The notes beneath the pieces are model-generated. The model saw nothing but the letters and a program-made list of their open reading frames with translations, was not told the origin of the DNA and searched no databases. Made by a program: the position numbers and the translations under genes. 23,548 bases of DNA, taken from assembly GCA_012719255.1 (NCBI GenBank), contig JAAYAS010000085.1, positions 1-23,548 of the forward strand. The letters are read 5' to 3'. Shown here piece after piece: positions 8,524-15,357 of this stretch (its first letter is position 1; each line of letters opens with the position of its first letter). The stretch comes from Microbacteriaceae bacterium (lineage in GTDB: Bacteria > Actinomycetota > Actinomycetes > Actinomycetales > Microbacteriaceae).

Positions 8524-8595
8524 CTCCTCCCCCAGGATTCGAACCTGGACCTCACGGCTCCAAAGGCCGTCGTGCTGCCGTTACACCAAGGAGGA
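8524..8595 (-). tRNA. tRNA-Gln (anticodon TTG)
   Basis: Read on the minus strand, the 72-base gene folds as a complete cloverleaf. The acceptor stem is TCCTCCT with GGGAGGA (last pair T-G). The anticodon stem ACGGC/GCCGT encloses loop CTTTGGA, so the anticodon is TTG, reading CAA. The T-arm CCAGG/CCTGG has loop TTCGAAT. The discriminator is G and no CCA is encoded. It lies upstream of glmU and divergent from the MarR gene. Confidence 0.95.
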
Positions 8596-8644
8596 ACGCG
8601 CGATCGCGCCCGACAAGTCTGCCATGGGGCCCCGGGGGCTCCGC

Positions 8645-8650
8645 CATAAT
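8645..8650 (+). promoter_or_regulatory. Possible -10 element of the marR-type gene
   Basis: CATAAT matches the housekeeping -10 consensus at five of six bases in otherwise GC-rich DNA. A start point about seven bases on would fall at or next to the ATG at 8658, implying a leaderless or near-leaderless mRNA. No convincing -35 is seen at 17-bp spacing. Confidence 0.35.
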
Positions 8651-8657
8651 GGAGCGC

Positions 8658-9170
8658 ATGCCCGAGACCCCGAAGCACGACGTCGTCGACGTCATCGTCC
8701 GCGAATGGTCGACGGTGCGGGCCGACCTCGACCCCGCCCCGCTCGAGGTGTTCTCGCGCGTGAAGCGCATCGCGAAGCAGCTCGACGACCTCCGCAAGGA
8801 CGCCTTCGCCGACGCCGGCCTCGAGCCCTGGGAGTTCGACGTGCTCTCGGCGCTGCGCCGCGCCGGCGGCCCGCACGCGCTCACCCCGAAGCAGCTGCTC
8901 GCCACCAACCTCGTCTCGTCGGGCACCATGACGAACCGCATCGACCGGCTCGCCGCGCGCGGCCTCGTCGTGCGGCAGGACGACCCCGCCGACGGCCGCA
9001 GCGTGCTCGTCGTCATCACCGACGAGGGCATCGAGCGCGTCGACGAGGCGATCACCCGCCTCATCGCCGAGGAGGAGGCGCTGCTCGCCGGCGTCGACCC
9101 CGACGAGGCCGACGCCCTCGCCCGCGGCCTGCGCGCGCTGTCGCTGCGCATGGGGGCGATCGACGACTGA
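8658..9170 (+). CDS. MarR-family transcriptional regulator
   Basis: This 170-residue winged-helix regulator starts at ATG 8658. An in-frame ATG at 8649 overlaps the putative -10 and would give 173 residues. The N-terminal helix (DVVDVIVREWSTVRADLDPAPLEVFSRVKRI) serves dimerisation. The DNA-binding domain runs from about LEPWEFDVLSALRRAGGPHALTPKQLLATNLVSSGTMTNRIDRLAARGLVVRQDDPADGRSV and shows the recognition helix followed by the DxRS wing typical of MarR. The C-terminal helix closes the dimer. Its TGA overlaps the next gene's ATG by one base (TGATG), so the two are translationally coupled. It probably represses its own operon with the ABC-F gene; the ligand is unknown. Confidence 0.9.
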   Translation: MPETPKHDVVDVIVREWSTVRADLDPAPLEVFSRVKRIAKQLDDLRKDAFADAGLEPWEFDVLSALRRAGGPHALTPKQLLATNLVSSGTMTNRIDRLAARGLVVRQDDPADGRSVLVVITDEGIERVDEAITRLIAEEEALLAGVDPDEADALARGLRALSLRMGAIDD

Positions 9171-11005
9171 TGGCCCACCTCCTCGGCGCCGAGCGGCTCC
9201 ACCTCGAGTTCCCCACCAAGGTCGTCTTCGACGACATCACCGTCGGCATCGCCGAGGGCGATCGCATCGGCATCGTCGGCCGCAACGGCGACGGCAAGTC
9301 GACGCTGCTGCGCCTCATCGCCGGCCGCATGGAGCCCGACTCCGGCCAGGTGACGGTGCGCCGCGGCACGACCATCGGGATGCTCGACCAGCGCGACGCG
9401 CTCGACCCCGACCTCGAGGTCGGCGCCGCGATCGTCGGCGACCGGCCCGAGCACGAGTGGGCGGGCGATCCCCGCATCCGCGACATCATCGGCGGGCTCG
9501 TCAGCGACCTCGACTGGCGGGCGCGCATCGGCGACCTCTCGGGCGGCCAGCAGCGGCGCGTCGCGCTCGCGGCGCTGCTCATCGACGACTGGGACATCGT
9601 GCTCCTCGACGAGCCGACGAACCACCTCGACCTCGAGGGCGTGCACTGGCTCGCCGAGCACCTGAACTCGCGCTGGGGCCGCGGCGAGGGCGCGCTCGTC
9701 GTCGTCACCCACGATCGGTGGTTCCTCGACGCGGTCTGCACCGCGACGTGGGAGGTGCACGACCGCATCCTCGAGCCGTTCGAGGGCGGCTACGCCGCGT
9801 ACATCCTGCAGCGAGTCGAGCGCGACCGCCAGGCGGCGGTCGTCGAGCAGAAGCGCCAGAACCTCATGCGCAAGGAGCTCGCCTGGCTGCGCCGCGGCGC
9901 GCCCGCCCGCACCGCGAAGCCGAAGTTCCGCATCGAGGCGGCGAACCAGCTCATCGCCGACGTGCCGCCGGTGCGCGACCGCGTCGAGCTGCAGCGGATG
10001 GCCGTGGCCCGGCTCGGCAAGGACGTCGTCGACCTCGTCGACGCCGGCGTCGAGTTCGGCGGTCGCGAGGTGCTCCGCGACGTCACCTGGCGCATCGCGC
10101 CCGGCGAGCGCACGGGCATCCTCGGCGTCAACGGCGCCGGCAAGTCGACGCTGCTGCGGCTGATCTCGGGCGAGCTCGAGCCGACCTCGGGCCGCGTGAA
10201 GCACGGCAAGACCGTGCGCATCGCGACCCTCTCGCAGCGCCTCGACGAGCTCGACGAGCTCGCCGACGACAAGGTGTTCGAGGTGCTCTCGCGCCTCACC
10301 CGCACCGTCACCGCCGCCGGCGACGAGATGACCCCGGCGCAGCTGCTCGAGCGGCTCGGGTTCACGAGCGCCCAGCTGCAGACGCCGGTACGCGACCTCT
10401 CGGGCGGCCAGCGCCGCCGGCTGCAGCTGCTGCTCATCCTGCTCGACGAGCCGAACGTGCTCATCCTCGACGAGCCGACGAACGACCTCGACACCGACAT
10501 GCTCGCCGCGATGGAGGACCTCCTCGACTCGTGGCCCGGCACCCTCCTCGTCGTCTCGCACGACCGCTACCTCGTCGAGCGCGTCACCGATCAGCAGTAC
10601 GCCGTGCTCGACGGCCGGCTGCGCCACCTGCCGGGCGGTGTCGACGAGTACCTCGCGCTGCGCCGCCGGGCGGGCTCGCAGGATGCGGCCGCGGCGGGCC
10701 TCGCGCGCGTCGCCTCGGCGACGGGGGCGGGCGGCGGCGCGGATGCGGGTGCCGTGGCCGCCCCGGCGGCGCCGGCCCTCTCGGGTGCCGAGCGGCGCGC
10801 GCTCGAGAAGGAGATGCAGTCGATCGAGCGCCGGCTCGAGCGGCTGCGCGGCGAGATCGAGGCGGCGGATGCGCGCCTCGCCGAGGCCGATCAGACCGAT
10901 TTCGAGGCCCTCGCCGCCCTCGGCGCCGACCGCCGGGCCCTCGCCGACGAGGTCGACGAGCTCGAGCTGCGCTGGCTCGAGATCGGCGAGCAGCTCGACG
11001 CCTGA
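9170..11005 (+). CDS. ABC-F family ATPase (Uup-like)
   Basis: This 611-residue soluble protein has two ABC domains and no membrane segment. Walker A motifs are GRNGDGKST (about residue 38) and GVNGAGKST. LSGGQ signatures occur in both halves, and the Walker B motifs are IVLLDEPTNHLD and VLILDEPTNDLD. The interdomain linker (QAAVVEQKRQNLMRKELAWL) is the ABC-F ribosome-contacting linker. After an Ala/Gly-rich spacer the last 80 residues form a coiled coil (ALEKEMQSIERRLERLRGEI), as in Uup. ABC-F proteins act on ribosomes, in translation-factor or drug-protection roles. Coupling to a MarR gene hints at induction by a small molecule, but the C-terminal coiled coil favours a Uup-like housekeeping role over dedicated resistance. 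I cannot settle which. Confidence 0.92.
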   Translation: MAHLLGAERLHLEFPTKVVFDDITVGIAEGDRIGIVGRNGDGKSTLLRLIAGRMEPDSGQVTVRRGTTIGMLDQRDALDPDLEVGAAIVGDRPEHEWAGDPRIRDIIGGLVSDLDWRARIGDLSGGQQRRVALAALLIDDWDIVLLDEPTNHLDLEGVHWLAEHLNSRWGRGEGALVVVTHDRWFLDAVCTATWEVHDRILEPFEGGYAAYILQRVERDRQAAVVEQKRQNLMRKELAWLRRGAPARTAKPKFRIEAANQLIADVPPVRDRVELQRMAVARLGKDVVDLVDAGVEFGGREVLRDVTWRIAPGERTGILGVNGAGKSTLLRLISGELEPTSGRVKHGKTVRIATLSQRLDELDELADDKVFEVLSRLTRTVTAAGDEMTPAQLLERLGFTSAQLQTPVRDLSGGQRRRLQLLLILLDEPNVLILDEPTNDLDTDMLAAMEDLLDSWPGTLLVVSHDRYLVERVTDQQYAVLDGRLRHLPGGVDEYLALRRRAGSQDAAAAGLARVASATGAGGGADAGAVAAPAAPALSGAERRALEKEMQSIERRLERLRGEIEAADARLAEADQTDFEALAALGADRRALADEVDELELRWLEIGEQLDA

Positions 11006-11057
11006 TGGGCCACGAGCCGGCGCCGGGTGCCGGAGGCCGGCCCTGGGCTGTCGTGAA

Positions 11058-11082
11058 GCGCACTGAGCCGGTCGAGGCACGC
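11058..11082. repeat. Small interspersed hairpin repeat, copy B (degenerate)
   Basis: Loop core GAGCCGGTCGA (11065-11075) differs from copy A in one position. The arms GCGCACT and GGCACGC pair only partly (the outer GCG/CGC, one inner C-G, and a T-G next to the loop). Confidence 0.4.
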
Positions 11083-11105
11083 ACCGCGGTCGTCCGGCCA
11101 TGCGT

Positions 11106-11201
11106 GTCGGGGGCTCGTGGTCGACTCTTCCCGAGCGCGCTGAGCCCATCGAAGTGCGCGCCCCCGCCGCTCGATCATGATTGTCGGAGGCTCGTGATCG
11201 A
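11106..11201 (+). repeat. Imperfect 19-bp direct repeat pair
   Basis: GTCGGGGGCTCGTGGTCGA (11106-11124) and GTCGGAGGCTCGTGATCGA (11183-11201) agree at 17 of 19 bases. The core GGCTCGTGG also appears inverted at 11010-11018, just past the ABC-F stop. Together with the hairpin repeats this marks the junction between the ABC-F operon and the HNH relic as a patchwork of short repeats. Confidence 0.55.
11135..11159. repeat. Small interspersed hairpin repeat, copy C
   Basis: Loop GAGCCCATCGA (11142-11152) lies between arms GCGCGCT and AGTGCGC, a 7-bp stem with one G-T. The loop differs from copy A in one position, but the stem sequence is quite different and still pairs. Confidence 0.5.
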
Positions 11202-11202
11202 G
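11170..11202. terminator. Long inverted repeat, possible terminator of the marR/ABC-F operon
   Basis: Arms CTCGATCATGA (11170-11180) and TCGTGATCGAG (11192-11202) form an 11-bp stem with one G-T pair and an 11-base loop. There is no T-run. It lies 165 bases past the ABC-F stop, so it could equally be a relic end of the element that carried the HNH gene. The right arm is part of the 19-bp direct repeat. Confidence 0.4.
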
Positions 11203-11214
11203 TAGTTCCGTACC

Positions 11215-11268
11215 GCTCCACTCGCGTCAGCCGCTCCACCCGCTCCACCTCGTGTTCCACTGCTCCAC
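11215..11268 (+). repeat. Irregular GCTCCAC short repeats
   Basis: Five copies of GCTCCAC or GTTCCAC start at 11215, 11233, 11242, 11254 and 11262, at 8 to 18-base steps, directly in front of the surviving HNH-protein reading frame. They occupy the place where the missing N-terminal coding region would be expected. Confidence 0.5.
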
Positions 11269-11274
11269 TTCCGC

Positions 11275-12358
11275 GTGTCCGACCGCGCCATCGCCGGCCG
11301 CATCGACGACGCGATCACCCTTCGCGACGACTACCCCGCGACCCTGCTCGCCCTCGCCGAGGGGCGGATCGGCAAGAGCCACGCGTTCATCATCACCCGC
11401 GTCGGCGCGCCGCTCGATGGCCCGACCCTGCGCGCCGAGTACGAGGCCCGGGTCCTCGTGGCCGCGCAGTCGCGGTCGGCGGGCCGGTTGAAGCCGGTCG
11501 CGGAGCGCATCGTCGCCGAGCTCACCGCGCGACTGGCGGCGGTCGAGGCGCATGCCGCGTTCGACCGGCTCACCGAGCTCGCCCGCGCGAACCGCCGCGA
11601 CCGCGACGCCCTCGAACGGGAGCGCGCGGCCGCAGGAGCGGCGGCTGCTGACGGCGACGCCGATTCGGGCGGCACTTCGGGCAGCGCGACGGTGGGTGGA
11701 TCCGGCACCACCGAGTCCGGCACCGAGCCTGAGCCGGTCGACGACCGTCTGTTCGGCGAGGTCCGCGCCGACGACGCCCCCGCGATGCTCGACGGCATCG
11801 GCCCGATCCCCATCGCCACCGCCCAGCACCTGTGCGCGCAGGCGAACCTCTGGTTGCGGGTGCTCACCGACCCGATGACCGGCGAGCCCCTCGCCGCCGA
11901 CACCGGCCCACCGCGGAGCTGCGCCGCTTCATCGAGGCCCGCGATCAGTGCTGCCGGATGCCCGGCTGCCACCGGCCCGCCCGCGACTGCGACCTCGACC
12001 GCACCCGCGCCGCCGCGGAAGGCGGCACCACCGACGAGGAGAACCTCGCGGGCCTGTGCCGCTACCACCACACCCTCAAGCACGCGGGCTGGAGCCTCGA
12101 GCAGCTCCCCGGCGGCGTGCTCATCTGGACCACCCCGCTCGGCCGCCGCTACCAGCAGCGACCCGCACCCATGGCGCGCCGCTATCCCGCCCGACGGCGC
12201 GGCAGGTCGATCTCCGTGGGTGCGAGCGGCGGCCCGGGCGGGCCGCCGGGATCGGGCGCGCCTACCACGCCGACGCACGCTGGACCCGAGCCTGCCGGAC
12301 CGGCCGGCCCAAGCCCAAGCCGGAGGCGCACTACCGTGACGACCTGCCGCCGTTCTGA
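11275..12358 (+). pseudogene. Decayed DUF222/HNH endonuclease (13E12 repeat family)
   Basis: From 11275 one frame reads as the middle of a DUF222 protein (VSDRAIAGRIDDA, ALAEGRIGKSHAFIITRVGA, LWLRVLTDPMTGEPLAADT). The usual N-terminal 80-100 residues are absent. Near 11900 the frame breaks. The HNH domain continues in the next frame as HRPTAELRRFIEARDQCCR, CHRPARDCDLDRT and NLAGLCRYHHTLKHAGW. A loss of about 7 bases would explain the break. The motif normally reads DLDHT; here His is Arg (CGC for CAC), removing the first HNH histidine. A second shift near 12180-12230 is likely, because the typical family ending DDLPPF and stop at 12358 sit in yet another frame. These are multicopy, probably mobile, actinobacterial genes. 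This copy should be inactive unless the shifts are sequencing errors. Confidence 0.85.
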
Positions 12359-12411
12359 CGGCAGAGGCAGGAACCGCGCAGCCCTGATCGCGAGGGCCGG
12401 GCCGGCGCGCG

Positions 12412-12963
12412 CTACTCGACGCCCTCCTGCGCGAGCAGCGCCTCCTTGAGCTGCTTGCGGGCCCGGTTGAGGCGCGAGCGCACCGTCTGCACCGGCACCT
12501 GCTGGTAGTCGGCGATCTGCTCGTACGTGTAGTCGGCGAACTCGCGCAGCACGAGCACCGTGCGGAAGTCCTCGCTCAGCGTCGACAGCGCCCGCTGCAC
12601 CCGGTCGCGCACCGCGTTGTCCTCGGCGTGGTCGCTGCCGTCGGGACGGTCGAACACGTGCTCCGCGTGCTCGTCGTCGACGGTCACCTCGCGCCGGCGG
12701 CGCAGCACCGCGAGCGCCGCGTTCGAGGCGATGCGGAACGCCCACGTCGAGATCGACGCCTCGCCGCGGAACTTCGGCAGGTTCTGCCAGATCGCGATCA
12801 GCGCATCCTGCAGCGCGTCCTCCGCATCCGCCCGATGCCCGGTCGTGCGCAGGCACACCGCCCACAGCCGATCGCGGTACGGGCGCAGCAGCTCGTCGAA
12901 CGCCCGCCGATCGCCCTGCTTCGCTCGCGCGAGCAGGCCGGCTTCGTCGGTGCGCGTCGTCAC
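12412..12963 (-). CDS. ECF-type RNA polymerase sigma factor
   Basis: This 183-residue sigma-70 family protein contains only regions 2 and 4. Region 2 (about 20-92) reads FDELLRPYRDRLWAVCLRTT, AEDALQDALIAIWQNLPKF and STWAFRIASNAALAVLRRRR. Region 4 (about 118-175) reads LSTLSEDFRTVLVLREFADY then TYEQIADYQQVPVQTVRSRL, the helix-turn-helix that reads the -35. The start is GTG 12963 with GAGGTGA six bases upstream. No anti-sigma gene is adjacent: downstream lies the HNH relic, and upstream, divergently, the acidic repeat genes. All three repeat genes carry an ECF-like GGAAC motif, so this sigma is the obvious candidate to transcribe them. A GGAAC also precedes its own gene (13034-13030), suggesting autoregulation. 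Confidence 0.95.
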   Translation of the reverse strand: MTTRTDEAGLLARAKQGDRRAFDELLRPYRDRLWAVCLRTTGHRADAEDALQDALIAIWQNLPKFRGEASISTWAFRIASNAALAVLRRRREVTVDDEHAEHVFDRPDGSDHAEDNAVRDRVQRALSTLSEDFRTVLVLREFADYTYEQIADYQQVPVQTVRSRLNRARKQLKEALLAQEGVE

Positions 12964-13008
12964 GGGGTCACCTCGTCGGGCTGCGGATGCATGGGGATGG
13001 AGCGCGCC

Positions 13009-13034
13009 GGACGGTCGCCCGGAGCGATAGTTCC
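13009..13034 (-). promoter_or_regulatory. Possible ECF-type promoter of the sigma gene
   Basis: On the minus strand GGAAC (13034-13030) is followed after 16 bases by CGTCC (13013-13009), an ECF-like -35/-10 pair about 45 bases before the sigma GTG. Read differently, TCCGGC occurs 18 bases after GGAAC, one base closer than TCCAA in the three divergent promoters. The match is weaker than those three. Confidence 0.4.
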
Positions 13035-13134
13035 GGATGCTAGCGCGTGCAGGTGCCGTACCTCCCGGAAATCGATGCGCGGGCGCCGCAGATCCCTCTC
13101 TCGGACTACTTCAGGAGCGTTCCGGGAAGTCGTG

Positions 13135-13164
13135 GGAACTTTTCCCCCGCACTCCGCATCCAAC
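13135..13164 (+). promoter_or_regulatory. ECF-type promoter P1 of acidic repeat gene A
   Basis: GGAAC at 13135-13139, 19 bases, then TCCAAC at 13159-13164. The same arrangement and spacing occur before genes B and C. The -35 is embedded in the inverted repeat GGGAACTTTTCCC. A conserved CGAAC follows ten bases after the TCCAA start. Confidence 0.75.
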
Positions 13165-13198
13165 CCCCGAACGTCCAACGCCGAAAGGAACCACTCCC

Positions 13199-14002
13199 AT
13201 GGCCGAGCCCACCACCCCGAACCCGCAGGACGCCCGCCCCGCCGAGCCGAGCACCGGTTACCACTCGGCCACCGAGTACGACACGACCGGCAGCGGCACG
13301 CCCGACATCATCGAGTACGACATCGACGGCGACGGCGTCGTCGACGAGATCCACCTCGACACCGACGGCGACGGCGTCATCGACGACATCTACGCCGACA
13401 CCGACGGCGACGGCTACATCGACACCCGCTTCCTCGACACCGACGGCGACGGCGTCATCGACTACGCCGACGTCGACACCGACGGCGACGGCATCATCGA
13501 CACCACGATGTACGACACCGACGGCGACGGCGTGCTCGACACCGCCCACCACGACACCACCGGCGACGGCTACGCCGACGAGTTCTACCAGCTCGACCCC
13601 GGCGCCGCGCCCACCGCCGTCGGCATGCCCGACGCCTCCGGCACCGAGCCGATCGCCGACGGCAGCGGCCTCAGCCCCATCCCCCAGGGCACCCCCGAGC
13701 AGGGCGACGGCACCGCCGAGATCTCCGACCCGGGCACCGACCCCGACTACTACGAGGGCGAGGCGAGCGTCGACACCGACGGCGACGGCGTCGCCGACTC
13801 GGCCCTCATCGACACCGACGGCGACGGCACCCCCGACGCGCTGCTCACCGACCTCGACGGCGACGGCGTCGGCGAGTCGGTCTGGCTCGACACCGACGGC
13901 GACGGCCAGTTCGACTCGCACGGCGTCGACTCCGACGGCGACGGCGTCATCGACAGCTTCGAGACCGACCTCGACGGCCCCTCGGTGTCCGACTTCATCT
14001 AG
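13199..14002 (+). CDS. Acidic DxDGDG-repeat protein A (13-residue repeats)
   Basis: This 267-residue protein starts at ATG 13199 (AAAGGA nine bases upstream). After a 26-residue Pro/Thr/Glu-rich head come eight 13-residue units (27-130), typified by LDTDGDGVIDDIY. A linker of about 60 residues (131-190) is followed by six more units (191-267), the last degenerate. Asp at unit positions 2, 4, 6 and 10 and Gly at 5 and 7 match the metal-binding loop of EF-hand, dockerin and thrombospondin type 3 repeats, so calcium binding is likely. The 12th EF-loop position, usually Glu, is hydrophobic or variable here. There is no signal peptide, membrane segment or sorting signal; extending upstream would run through promoter P1. 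The protein is very acidic, with almost no Lys or Arg. The family is unknown to me. It is the first of three homologous genes divergent from the ECF sigma gene. Confidence 0.88.
   Translation: MAEPTTPNPQDARPAEPSTGYHSATEYDTTGSGTPDIIEYDIDGDGVVDEIHLDTDGDGVIDDIYADTDGDGYIDTRFLDTDGDGVIDYADVDTDGDGIIDTTMYDTDGDGVLDTAHHDTTGDGYADEFYQLDPGAAPTAVGMPDASGTEPIADGSGLSPIPQGTPEQGDGTAEISDPGTDPDYYEGEASVDTDGDGVADSALIDTDGDGTPDALLTDLDGDGVGESVWLDTDGDGQFDSHGVDSDGDGVIDSFETDLDGPSVSDFI
13277..13999 (+). repeat. 39-bp tandem coding repeats in gene A
   Basis: Two blocks (13277-13588 with eight units, 13769-13999 with six) have a 39-base period built on the core GACACCGACGGCGACGGCGT. Codon choice is nearly fixed (Asp always GAC, Gly mostly GGC), so units are near-identical in DNA as well as in protein and could recombine or slip. 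Confidence 0.85.
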
Positions 14003-14016
14003 CTCCGACACGCCGG

Positions 14017-14046
14017 GGAACTTTCCGCGGCGCATCCGACTCCAAC
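14017..14046 (+). promoter_or_regulatory. ECF-type promoter P2 of acidic repeat gene B
   Basis: GGAAC at 14017-14021, 19 bases, then TCCAAC at 14041-14046, followed by CACTGAAC. The element lies in the 95-base gap after gene A's TAG, so gene B has its own promoter as well as possible read-through. Confidence 0.75.
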
Positions 14047-14097
14047 CACTGAACCGACCGACCCACGCTTCCAGGCTCCCGAGAGAGGAACCCCGAA

Positions 14098-15243
14098 ATG
14101 TCGCTCCCCTTCCCGCCCGCCGCCGCTGACGGCGCCGGCACCAACGACCGCATCGACCCGAACGCCCCCGAGCACGAGACGGAGACGACCCCGATCCCCC
14201 AGGACGGCGTCGCGGAGGACACCACCGCTCCCGAGGGCACCGAGACCCAGGACACCGCCGAGACCGGGGGCGAGTACGAGAGCCAGCACCTCGACCTCGA
14301 CGGCGACGGCGTCGCCGAGGCCGAGGCCATCGACTTCGACGGCGACGGCAAGATCGACATGGTGCAGATCGACACCGACGGCGACGGCCAGCCCGACGTC
14401 TTCCAGTTCGACATCGACGGCGACGGCGTCGCCGACACCATCGGCGTCGACACCGACGGCGACGGCCTCATCGACACCGTCTACATGGACGACGACGGCG
14501 ACGGCTTCGTCGACGGCGACCCCGCCGGCGAGCAGCCGGTCGAGGCGCAGCCGGAGCCGTTCCAGGTGCCCGAGCCGGCGGCCCCCCAGCCCATCGGCGC
14601 CGAGGACGTCGTGCTCGACGACTACAGCTCGTCGGTGACCTACGACCTCGACGGCGACGGCGTCGCCGACGTCGTCGAGTACGACATCGACGGCGACGGC
14701 CAGGTCGACCAGATCAACATCGACCACGACGGCGACGGCCAGGTCGACGAGGTGCTCATCGACCTCGACGGCGACGGCGTCATGGACGGCCGCGTCGTCG
14801 ACACGAACCTCGACGGCAGCTTCGACTACGCCGAGATCGACAGCGACGGCGACGGCGTCGTCGACACCACGCTCCGCGACACCACCGGCGACGGCGCGTT
14901 CGACACGATGATGCAGGACACCACAGGCGACGGCGTCATGGACACCACCACCGACCTCACCGCCGGCGACGGCGTCGACGCCCCCTCGACCGGCCCGCAG
15001 TTCGACCTCGACGGCGACGGCGTCAACGAGTCGACCTACGTCGACCTCGACGGCGACGGCGTGGTCGACGCCCTCGGCGCCGACTTCGACGGCGACGGCA
15101 TCGCCGAGACCGTCTTCGTCGACAGCGACGGCGACGGCGCCTACGACACCGTGATGATGGACACGACCGGCGACGGCGTGCTCGACACCGTGGCCGTCGA
15201 CACCGACGGCGACGGCCAGTTCGACGAGACCTACGGCATCTAG
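14098..15243 (+). CDS. Acidic DxDGDG-repeat protein B (13-residue repeats)
   Basis: This 381-residue protein starts at ATG 14098 with GAGAGAGGAA upstream. A 64-residue low-complexity head rich in Pro, Thr and Glu precedes three repeat blocks: residues 65-142 (six units, e.g. FDIDGDGVADTIG), 182-285 (eight units) and 302-379 (six units), about 20 in all. The 143-181 linker is Pro/Glu-rich; the 286-301 break is a degenerate unit. Some units replace Asp at the second loop ligand with Thr (DTTGDG), and one has lost the pattern (DTNLDG), so metal affinity should vary along the chain. No secretion or anchoring signal is visible. It has the same overall plan as genes A and C, which points to duplication. 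Function is unknown; calcium-dependent folding or buffering is inferred from the loop motif. Confidence 0.88.
   Translation: MSLPFPPAAADGAGTNDRIDPNAPEHETETTPIPQDGVAEDTTAPEGTETQDTAETGGEYESQHLDLDGDGVAEAEAIDFDGDGKIDMVQIDTDGDGQPDVFQFDIDGDGVADTIGVDTDGDGLIDTVYMDDDGDGFVDGDPAGEQPVEAQPEPFQVPEPAAPQPIGAEDVVLDDYSSSVTYDLDGDGVADVVEYDIDGDGQVDQINIDHDGDGQVDEVLIDLDGDGVMDGRVVDTNLDGSFDYAEIDSDGDGVVDTTLRDTTGDGAFDTMMQDTTGDGVMDTTTDLTAGDGVDAPSTGPQFDLDGDGVNESTYVDLDGDGVVDALGADFDGDGIAETVFVDSDGDGAYDTVMMDTTGDGVLDTVAVDTDGDGQFDETYGI
14290..15234 (+). repeat. 39-bp tandem coding repeats in gene B
   Basis: Three blocks (14290-14523, 14641-14952, 15001-15234) of 39-base units encode the 13-residue repeats. First and last blocks have the same number of units (six) and equal length. 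Confidence 0.85.
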
Positions 15244-15280
15244 CCGCGAGGTCGATCGCGAACCGGATGCGCGGGGCGGG

Positions 15281-15310
15281 GGAACTTTCCTCCCGTCCCG
15301 CGCATCCAAT
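15281..15310 (+). promoter_or_regulatory. ECF-type promoter P3 of acidic repeat gene C
   Basis: GGAAC at 15281-15285, 19 bases, then TCCAAT at 15305-15310, followed by CTCCGAAC. It lies in the 114-base gap behind gene B. Gene D has no such element, so P3 probably also drives D. Confidence 0.75.
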
Positions 15311-15357
15311 CTCCGAACCGCAGCTCTTCCGAACACCCCACCCGAAAGGTCTCGACC

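Noticed and set aside
11227..12278. Minus-strand open frames opposite the HNH relic
   Set aside because: They lack recognisable domains, while the plus strand clearly holds DUF222 and HNH motifs in successive frames.
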